From CAWDLX01 sp046728155 (GTDB taxonomy: Bacteria > Actinomycetota > Actinomycetes > Mycobacteriales > Micromonosporaceae), in the NCBI GenBank assembly GCA_046728155.1, contig JBKPDY010000060.1, forward strand, positions 1-15,369: a stretch of 15,369 nt of DNA, written 5' to 3'. Numbering within the stretch: the first letter of the stretch is position 1; each line of letters starts with the position of its first letter. The notes under the pieces are model-generated. The model was not told the DNA's origin. It saw nothing but the letters and a program-made list of their open reading frames with translations, and ran no database searches. This document shows positions 7,344-15,369 of this stretch, piece after piece. The position numbers and the translations under genes were made by a program.

Positions 7344-8473
7344 GGCGCCTCCGTGAACCTGGAGAGATCACTGCCGGCCTGCCGCAGCACAGTCGGGTCG
7401 ACGAGCCCGACGAGGAGATACGTACGACGGGCCGGATCGGAGTCCATCGCCATGACGGTGATCAGTGAGGTGCTCACGATGACGCCCTCGCCGCCCGGCA
7501 GTGTGACCTTGGTACCACCGGCCGCGGTGGCCCGGTCGTAGGCGTCGAAGCCCACTCGGCGTGGCACCGAGATCACGAGAAAGCGGCTCAATCCGGTGCC
7601 GTAGACGCCGAGACCGACCGAACTCGCCACATCGTCGGTACGGGAGAAGCCGCCGAGACGTAACGGCAGGCTGCCTGGCCGCAGCGAGCGGAACGCGCGG
7701 GCGATATCAGTCCCGGCGGTGAAGACGTAGCCGGTACCCGCTCCGCCGGCCGGCGGTTGGAGGATGGTCGACGCCGGAGCGGTCAGCGTTATGTCGAGGA
7801 AGCGAGTCACCAGGATCGGCGCGCTCGCCCCACGACCGGTGATCTCGACCTGCAGAGGAAGTCCGGTGCCAGGGTCCGCCCAGATGTCGACGTAGCCCAC
7901 AGTTGTCCGCGGGTCATCGGGCGCGATCCGCAGGCCGACCGCGGAGATCCCGGCCACCCGGCGAGCCGGCAACGGATGAAGCCCACGGGAGCCGGCGATG
8001 GCGAGGATCCGGCGGGCGAGGTCGGGCGGGACGAGGTCGGCCCCCCGCGGCAGCCGGAGCGGCACGACACCCACGATGGTGGTGATCTGGTTGGTGCCGA
8101 AGTCCCACAGCAACTGATCAGTCGGGGCCTGATAGAGACCTTGTTCGGTCCCTGGTCCGATCTGGTCGACCCGCCAACTGTCCGGCGCCGCGTACCACAC
8201 CCGCAGCCGCGTCTCGCCGTTGAGCAGCGCGATGGAATCGGCCAGTTGTGGCAACGACGGCAGGCCGGCCGTGCCGGTGCTGAGCACGAACCCCTGGTAC
8301 GGCTGGTCCGCCGAGGCTGCGATTCGCCCGTATAGCCGGTCAACGGGGACCGGCTCTACGCGCACCGGCCAGGCGGCGATCAGTCCTGGCAGGCTGACCA
8401 GCACGGCGATACCGGCGGCGACCACGCACCACCGCCAGAGTCCGGCTCGGCGCACCGCCGACACAGCCACCAC
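7340..8473 (-). CDS. Membrane-anchored LolA/RseB-like lipoprotein-sorting fold protein
   Basis: The protein has 377 aa. One N-terminal hydrophobic segment (about 15-34) follows a basic start, so the rest should face outside. The region RLRVWYAAPDSWRVDQ (90-104), then TEQGLYQAPTDQLLWDF, is the half-barrel start seen in actinobacterial proteins annotated as outer-membrane lipoprotein-sorting (LolA-like) or RseB-like. I see no lipobox Cys. Actinobacteria commonly carry such a gene just before an ABC ATPase and permease pair, as here, where it overlaps the ATPase by 4 nt. It probably binds a hydrophobic ligand or acts as an extracytoplasmic accessory to the exporter; this is inferred. The start is a GTG at 8473 with only a weak upstream purine run; GTG 8470 is equally possible. 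It is the first gene of the operon. Confidence 0.75.
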   Translation of the reverse strand: MVAVSAVRRAGLWRWCVVAAGIAVLVSLPGLIAAWPVRVEPVPVDRLYGRIAASADQPYQGFVLSTGTAGLPSLPQLADSIALLNGETRLRVWYAAPDSWRVDQIGPGTEQGLYQAPTDQLLWDFGTNQITTIVGVVPLRLPRGADLVPPDLARRILAIAGSRGLHPLPARRVAGISAVGLRIAPDDPRTTVGYVDIWADPGTGLPLQVEITGRGASAPILVTRFLDITLTAPASTILQPPAGGAGTGYVFTAGTDIARAFRSLRPGSLPLRLGGFSRTDDVASSVGLGVYGTGLSRFLVISVPRRVGFDAYDRATAAGGTKVTLPGGEGVIVSTSLITVMAMDSDPARRTYLLVGLVDPTVLRQAGSDLSRFTEAP

Positions 8474-8572
8474 CGTTCCCGGTCCGACCCGAACACCCTA
8501 GGCCGCCTGCCTGTGGACACGTCGGCCGGCTGGTTACGGATCACTGACCGCGCTTCGACAGCCCGGAACGGT

Positions 8573-8634
8573 AGTGGGCAGGAAGCCGTACGGGCCGGGG
8601 TGTGGGTCCCGGCCCGTACGAACTCCCTGCCACT
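8573..8634 (-). terminator. Strong hairpin, probable terminator of the TetR gene
   Basis: GTACGGGCCGGG (8588-8599) and CCCGGCCCGTAC (8608-8619) form a perfect 12-bp stem with an 8-nt loop. Outer arms (8573-8582 and 8625-8634) extend it imperfectly. It lies 66 bp past the TetR stop and about 100 bp before the LolA-like start. The rest of the gap 8474-8699 shows no gene, and no promoter that I can defend. Confidence 0.65.
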
Positions 8635-8699
8635 GGCGTTCAATGTAGATAACAGCAGCCGCACGCGTAAGAGGTTCGAGAGACCGTGAGATAGCTATC

Positions 8700-9377
8700 T
8701 CAGGCGGCGTCCGCGATCCGCTGCGGCGACCGGGCAGCTTGCTCCAGCAGCGCGCGGGCGGCGTGCTCGACGAGGTCGGCGTCGGGGGTGTCGCCGTGCA
8801 ACAGTTCGGCGCAGTACATCGACTCGAAGATCCGTACCAGCAGGTACGAAAGCTTGTCGAGGTCGCCGCGCAACCATGGGCGGGCCGTCCCGGCCGGAGT
8901 GGCGTCGGCGAGGACGCACGTCATGGCCTCGACCGCTCGCCGGTGCACGCCACCCGTGGCGGTGAAGAGGATGCCGGTGGCCGTCTCGGGTTCGGTGGCG
9001 AGGAAGCGACGGAAGGCCCACGACGCACCGACCCGGCGGGTGAAACCACGGGCGACCTCGAGGACGCCCTCGACGCCGGTGCTCACGCGCGCTTGGCGGA
9101 CCTGGGTCAACACCTGGTCGCCCAGGCGCCACAGCACATCGCTCATGAGCTCGTCTCTACTGTGGACGATCCGGTAGAGCGTTGCCCGGCTGATGGCGAG
9201 GCTCAGGGCGAGTTGGTCCATGTCGACCGTGCCCCGGTTCAGGAACAACGCACACGCGCCGGCCACCACCTGGTCGTGGCTGATCACCCGACGCGGCGGC
9301 GGCCCCAGCGGCACCTGCAGGCGGCTGCGGTCGACGCGGGCTCCGGCGCGTCGGCGGTGGCGCAACAGCGACCGCAT
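8700..9377 (-). CDS. TetR-family transcriptional regulator, QsdR-like
   Basis: With ATG 9377 the protein has 225 aa. The DNA-binding domain covers about residues 29-75: SHDQVVAGACALF, then DMDQLALSLAISRATLYRIVHSRDELM, a clear TetR HTH with the recognition-helix pattern SRATLYR. The C-terminal ligand domain ends with RGDLDKLSYLLVRIFESMYCAELLHG, which resembles the QsdR group (named from a Rhodococcus quorum-quenching regulator). It should act as a ligand-responsive repressor; its target may be the divergent flavoprotein gene, itself, or the ABC operon behind it. The frame remains open to GTG 9527. That would add 50 aa with a basic start and a hydrophobic signal-peptide-like stretch. I chose the shorter form because TetR proteins are cytoplasmic, but codon bias upstream looks coding, so the start is uncertain. 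Confidence 0.82.
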   Translation of the reverse strand: MRSLLRHRRRAGARVDRSRLQVPLGPPPRRVISHDQVVAGACALFLNRGTVDMDQLALSLAISRATLYRIVHSRDELMSDVLWRLGDQVLTQVRQARVSTGVEGVLEVARGFTRRVGASWAFRRFLATEPETATGILFTATGGVHRRAVEAMTCVLADATPAGTARPWLRGDLDKLSYLLVRIFESMYCAELLHGDTPDADLVEHAARALLEQAARSPQRIADAA

Positions 9378-9603
9378 GTGCAACCACTGATCATCCTGCG
9401 CCGCGGCGCCCGGCCCGCTGGCGGAGTCGGCCTCGACCGGCACGGCGGCCGCGAGGCAGACGAAGAGCCCAATGGTGGCAACGCAGGTGGCCCGGACCCG
9501 CGGGCGCCGACTGAACTGTGTCACCACACGAAAGTCTCATCGCGACCCCGGCCGTGGCAAGCCGGCATGGGAATCGACCCGGTCGCGGTGCTTTGATGGA
9601 GGC

Positions 9604-11262
9604 ATGGCGAACCCGGCGATCCTGACCGTCGATGACGATCCGGCCGTATCCCGGTCCGTGGCCAGGGACATTCGGCGACAGTACGGCGATCGCTACCGGG
9701 TGGTTCGGGCCACATCCGGCGCGGACGGGCTCGACGCGCTGCGCGAGATCAAGTTGCGCGGCGAACCGGTCGCTCTGCTACTCGCGGACTATCGCATGCC
9801 GCAGATGAACGGGATCGAGTTCCTCGAGGCGGCGATGGACCTGTTTCCCATGGCCCGGCGGGTCCTCCTGACCGCGTACGCGGACACCGATGCCGCGATC
9901 GACGCCATCAATATCGTCGACGTCGACCATTACCTGCTCAAACCCTGGCATCCGCCGGAGGAGAAGCTCTACCCGGTGGTGGATCAACTGCTCGCGGCCT
10001 GGCTCGCCACACCCGACGCGAGTGCGGCGGAGACGCGGATCGTCGGCCACCGCTGGTCGGCCCCGTCCTTCGCCGTACGCGACTTCCTGGCCCGCAACCT
10101 CGTCCCGTACCGGTGGCTGTCGGTGGACGAGCCCGAGGGCCAGCGTCTGCTGACCGCGGCCGGGGTAACCGAGGCGGACGTGCCGCTGGTCGTCACGAGC
10201 GACGGGAAGTCACTGGTGATGCCGAGCGAGGCGGAGCTCGCCGCGCATGTGGGTATGTCGACCACGCCGACGCGGGAGTTCTACGACCTGATCGTGGTCG
10301 GGGCCGGGCCGGCCGGGCTCGGGGCCGCGGTCTACGGCGCGTCCGAGGGGCTGCGCACGGTACTGGTCGAACGCGAGGCCACCGGCGGTCAGGCCGGGCA
10401 GAGCAGCCGGATCGAGAACTACCTGGGCTTCCCGGACGGCGTCTCGGGCGCCCAGCTGACGGAGCGGGCCCGCCGGCAGGCGCTCAAGTTCGGCGCGGAG
10501 CTGCTGAGCACGCGCGAAGTGATCCGACTGGAGCCTGCCGGCTCCACGCGTATCGTCCACTTCGGCGACGGTACGTCGATCGCCGCACACGCGGTCGTCC
10601 TCGCGACCGGCGTGTCGTACCGGTCGCTGGACGCCAGCGGCCTCGCCGACCTGACCGGGCGCGGGGTCTACTACGGATCGGCGAGCACGGAGGCGCCGAA
10701 CTGCGCCGGCGAGGAGATCTACATCGTCGGGGGTGCCAACTCCGCCGGCCAGGCGGCGGTGCACTTCGCCCGGTACGCCAGCCGGGTCCACATCCTCATC
10801 CGCTCGGGTGACCTGACCCGGTCGATGTCGCAGTACCTCATCGACCAGCTTGGCCGGACCGACAACATCGAGGTCCACCCGTACACCGAGGTCATGGGTT
10901 GCCTGGGCAATGACCACCTGCAATGCCTGACCATCCGGGACGTCCGGTCCGGCCGGGAGTCCACGGTGGACACCATGTGGCTGTTCATCTTCATCGGCGC
11001 GGAGCCGCGTACGGACTGGCTCGACGGCGTGGTCGCCCGCGACTCGCACGGCTTCGTCCGGACCGGCACTGATCTGCTCGTCGACGGCCGCCGGCCGGCC
11101 GGATGGTGGCCCGCCCGCGATCCCTACCACCTGGAGTCGAGCGTGCCGGGGGTCTTCGCCGCCGGAGACGTACGCTCGGAATCGGTGAAACGGGTCGCGT
11201 CCGCGGTCGGGGAGGGCGCCATGGCCGTATCACTGATCCACTTGTACCTGGAAGCTCAATGA
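9604..11262 (+). CDS. Response-regulator receiver fused to glutaredoxin-like and thioredoxin-reductase-like flavoprotein
   Basis: The protein has 552 aa and three parts. Residues 1 to about 130 are a complete receiver: acidic cluster D10-D12, phospho-acceptor D62 in LLADYRMP, and K113 in LLKPW. Residues about 143-218 look like a glutaredoxin or thioredoxin fold (IVGHRWSAPSFAVRDFL, later VPLVVTSDG), but the CxxC position reads SAPS (152-155). Residues about 225-552 are a two-dinucleotide-domain flavoprotein: FAD motif VVGAGPAG (231-238), GGQAGQSSRIENYLGFP, NADPH motif VGGANSAG (375-382) and FAD-closing GVFAAGDVR. The thioredoxin-reductase CxxC is replaced by GSAS (358-361). It probably senses or passes redox state under control of the kinase encoded next. 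ATG 9604 begins the receiver properly, though GGAGG sits only 1 nt before it. Similar fusions occur in other actinobacteria. Confidence 0.9.
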   Translation: MANPAILTVDDDPAVSRSVARDIRRQYGDRYRVVRATSGADGLDALREIKLRGEPVALLLADYRMPQMNGIEFLEAAMDLFPMARRVLLTAYADTDAAIDAINIVDVDHYLLKPWHPPEEKLYPVVDQLLAAWLATPDASAAETRIVGHRWSAPSFAVRDFLARNLVPYRWLSVDEPEGQRLLTAAGVTEADVPLVVTSDGKSLVMPSEAELAAHVGMSTTPTREFYDLIVVGAGPAGLGAAVYGASEGLRTVLVEREATGGQAGQSSRIENYLGFPDGVSGAQLTERARRQALKFGAELLSTREVIRLEPAGSTRIVHFGDGTSIAAHAVVLATGVSYRSLDASGLADLTGRGVYYGSASTEAPNCAGEEIYIVGGANSAGQAAVHFARYASRVHILIRSGDLTRSMSQYLIDQLGRTDNIEVHPYTEVMGCLGNDHLQCLTIRDVRSGRESTVDTMWLFIFIGAEPRTDWLDGVVARDSHGFVRTGTDLLVDGRRPAGWWPARDPYHLESSVPGVFAAGDVRSESVKRVASAVGEGAMAVSLIHLYLEAQ

Positions 11263-11283
11263 CGTCGGTGAAATGAGGCGCCC

Positions 11284-12705
11284 ATGACCACCCTCTCGCC
11301 TGACGAGCTGCGCACGCTGTTCCTGTTCGAGTCGCTCACCGACGCACAACTCGAGTGGTTGGCCGGAAACGGGAAGGTCGAGCAGTTCGCCGGTGGGTCC
11401 ACCGTGTACGCCGAGGGCGAGCCGGCCACGTGCTTCTTCGTCCTGCTCTCCGGCACCATCTCGATGAGCCGGCGGATCCACGGCGACGACGTGGACGTTA
11501 CCCGCACGAACCAGCGCGGCGTCTACGCCGGCGCGATGCAGGCCTACCTCAGCGACCGGGTACCGCAGGTGTACCCCAACACGGTACGGGCCATCAGCGA
11601 CGTCGAGATGTTCACGATCACCGCCGAGGCGTTCGCCACGATGATGCGCGAGTGGTTCCCGATGGCGATGCACCTGCTCGAGGGGCTCTTCTTCGGCATG
11701 CGCAACAGCCAGACCATAGTGGGGGAGCGGCAACGCCTGGTGGCGCTGGGCGCCCTGTCGGCCGGACTCACCCACGAGCTGAACAATCCGGCGGCGGCGG
11801 CCGTCCGGGCCACCGCGACACTGCGCGAGCGTGTCACCGGCATGCGGATGAAACTGGCGCTCATCGCCGACGGACGGCTGGACGGTCGGCGGCTCAAGGC
11901 CCTCGTCGGTCTGCAGGAGGACGCCGTGAAACGGGCCGCTTCCGCGCCGAAGCTGACCCCGTTGCAGGCGAGTGATGCCGAGGACGCGGTCGCCGACTGG
12001 CTCGACGATCACGACATCGTCGGCACCGACACGGCGGCCACCCTGGTCGCCGGCGGGGTCGACGTCGAGTGGCTCGACCAGATCGCCGACGCGGTAGGGC
12101 CGGAGAACCTGGAGCCGGCCGTCCGTTGGCTGACATACACAGTGGACACCGAACAGCTCATGATGGAGATCGAGGACGCGGTCAGCCGCATCTCCGGTCT
12201 CGTCGCGGCGGCCAGACAGTACTCGAATCTCGACCGGGCTCCACATCAGACAGTCGACGTTCACGAGCTGCTGGACGCGACACTGGTGATGCTGAATGGC
12301 AAGATCCCCAGAGGGGTACAGGTCGTCCGGGAGTACGATCGCTCGCTGCCGAGGATCCCGGCGTACGCGGCCGAGCTGAACCAGGTCTGGACCAACCTGA
12401 TCGACAACGCGGTCGGGGCGATGGGGGAGACCGGGACGCTCACCGTCCGGACCGGACTCGAAGGCGACTATCTGGCGGTCGAGATTACCGACACCGGTCC
12501 CGGCATCCCGCCCGACATTCGGCCACGCATCTTCGAGCCGTTCTTCACCACCAAGCCGGTCGGGGAGGGAACCGGCCTCGGCCTCGACATCTCCTACCGG
12601 ATCGCGGTCGAGAAACATCACGGCGACATCCGGGTCGAGTCGCGGCCGGGTGACACGCGGTTCAAGGTGCTGCTGCCGCTGCGGGAGGAGGCTCCCTCCG
12701 AGTAG
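11284..12705 (+). CDS. Histidine kinase with N-terminal cyclic-nucleotide-binding-like domain
   Basis: The protein has 473 aa with no transmembrane segment, so it is probably cytoplasmic. Residues about 5-130 are a cNMP-binding/Crp-type beta-roll (LFLFESLTDAQLEWLA, then VYAEGEPATCFFVLLSGTI). The phosphate-binding cassette region (79-103) lacks the usual Glu and Arg, so binding of cAMP or cGMP is doubtful. The phospho-acceptor H164 lies in LTHELNNPAA. The HATPase part has N-box NQVWTNLIDNA (366-376, N371 and N375), G1 DTGPGIP (403-409), FFTTKP, and G2 GEGTGLGL (427-434). Residues 190-290 form a longer helical linker than usual. GAGG at 11275-11278 lies 5 nt before ATG 11284. The gene follows the receiver-flavoprotein by 21 bp and is very likely its cognate kinase. 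It ends 5 bp before hairpin copy 2. Confidence 0.92.
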   Translation: MTTLSPDELRTLFLFESLTDAQLEWLAGNGKVEQFAGGSTVYAEGEPATCFFVLLSGTISMSRRIHGDDVDVTRTNQRGVYAGAMQAYLSDRVPQVYPNTVRAISDVEMFTITAEAFATMMREWFPMAMHLLEGLFFGMRNSQTIVGERQRLVALGALSAGLTHELNNPAAAAVRATATLRERVTGMRMKLALIADGRLDGRRLKALVGLQEDAVKRAASAPKLTPLQASDAEDAVADWLDDHDIVGTDTAATLVAGGVDVEWLDQIADAVGPENLEPAVRWLTYTVDTEQLMMEIEDAVSRISGLVAAARQYSNLDRAPHQTVDVHELLDATLVMLNGKIPRGVQVVREYDRSLPRIPAYAAELNQVWTNLIDNAVGAMGETGTLTVRTGLEGDYLAVEITDTGPGIPPDIRPRIFEPFFTTKPVGEGTGLGLDISYRIAVEKHHGDIRVESRPGDTRFKVLLPLREEAPSE

Positions 12706-12710
12706 GCGTT

Positions 12711-12763
12711 TGCAAGCAGGGGCACCCTATTGGCCCGTGGGCGCAAGTAGGGTGCCCCTATTG
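12711..12763. terminator. Bidirectional hairpin terminator, copy 2 of the 53-bp repeat
   Basis: AGGGGCACCCTA (12718-12729) and TAGGGTGCCCCT (12748-12759) form a perfect 12-bp stem, with an inner GCCC/GGGC hairpin in the loop. It lies between the convergent kinase stop (12703-12705) and the lon stop (12778-12780). It matches the reverse complement of 5550-5602 at 46 of 53 positions; most differences fall in the loop. Confidence 0.78.
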
Positions 12764-12777
12764 CGTTGTAGCGAGGG

Positions 12778-15114
<2,337 letters not shown>

Positions 15115-15120
15115 ACTGAC

Positions 15121-15127
15121 ACCTCTT
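15121..15127 (-). promoter_or_regulatory. Ribosome binding site of lon
   Basis: On the minus strand AAGAGGT lies 6 nt before GTG 15114. It supports this GTG, rather than a later codon, as the lon start. Confidence 0.65.
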
Positions 15128-15244
15128 GTCTATGTGTTCGTATGCGTCGTCGTGCTCGGCTCTCAGGTTTCCTGGCCTGGTGCACTGTGTAACTGTCGGC
15201 AGCGGGCAACCTGCTCGAGTGGTGACCTGCTCGGTTCCGCGAGA

Positions 15245-15265
15245 GCTGAGCCTGCTGGACTCAAG
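15245..15265 (-). promoter_or_regulatory. Imperfect HAIR-like (HspR) operator upstream of lon
   Basis: On the minus strand CTTGAGT is followed by 7 nt and then GCTCAGC. The HAIR consensus is CTTGAGT-N7-ACTCAAG. The first arm is perfect and the second matches at 4 of 7 positions. The centre lies about 140 bp upstream of the lon start. A further near half-site, ACTCGAG, lies at 15214-15220. The gap 15115-15369 has no gene that I can support. Confidence 0.35.
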
Positions 15266-15369
15266 TCCTGTGGGCGGCTCTATGTTCCCGTGCTGTGATC
15301 GCGGCCACGTGTGTTCGCCCACGGCGTAGGTCAGGCGATCCGGCCGAGTCCCTACGGGCGAAGTTAGGT

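Noticed and set aside
11230..12621. 463-codon open frame on the minus strand opposite the histidine kinase
   Set aside because: It is an antisense shadow; the plus frame has the full set of kinase motifs.
15325..15356. CGTAGG...CCTACG inverted repeat near the right edge
   Set aside because: A 6-bp stem with a 20-nt loop is too weak to call a terminator, and the flanking gene is out of view.

Overview
The window is high-GC actinobacterial DNA, roughly 68-70 % GC by eye, with GTG as well as ATG starts and strongly G/C third codon positions. The protein types suggest a spore- or mycelium-forming actinomycete, perhaps near Micromonosporales or Frankiales; this placement is an inference. It has two parts: the integrase-side end of an integrated mobile element (1 to about 3.65 kb), and chromosomal backbone (3.65-15.4 kb).

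Mobile element (1-3651). All genes read rightward. They are the end of a C5-cytosine DNA methyltransferase broken by an in-frame TAG, then a RepSA-type replication initiator, a small HTH excisionase and a tyrosine recombinase. The 3' part of the methyltransferase frame ends in a small zinc-ribbon-like tail that overlaps the rep start (ATGA). The integrase stops 81 bp from the 3' end of an intact tRNA-Pro(GGG) gene on the minus strand. Rep + xis + int beside a tRNA is the core module of an actinomycete integrative and conjugative element (AICE, pSAM2 type). The rest of the element, including transfer genes and the other att site, lies left of the window. Six CGTCAC motifs lie just upstream of rep in all three codon phases, so they look like a DNA-level array (iterons or operators).

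Backbone (3652-15369). After the tRNA come an NAD kinase and a membrane-anchored class 2 lipase/esterase on the plus strand. Convergent to these is a minus-strand operon of a LolA/RseB-like membrane-anchored protein, an ABC ATPase and an ABC-2 permease, joined by 4-nt and 14-nt overlaps. A TetR/QsdR-like regulator (minus) lies next, with a strong hairpin behind it. It is divergent from a two-gene plus-strand unit. The first gene of that unit encodes a response-regulator receiver fused to a glutaredoxin-like domain and a thioredoxin-reductase-like flavoprotein. The second encodes a histidine kinase with an N-terminal cyclic-nucleotide-binding-like domain. Convergent to this pair is lon (minus), with an imperfect HAIR-like (HspR) site upstream.

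Most notable are: (a) the flavoprotein-receiver fusion, in which both classical redox Cys pairs are gone, next to a kinase whose nucleotide-binding cassette is degenerate, suggesting a repurposed redox or ligand signalling module; (b) the frame-independent repeat array before rep; (c) a nonsense-interrupted methyltransferase; and (d) two inverted copies of one 53-bp hairpin, each wedged between convergent stop codons.
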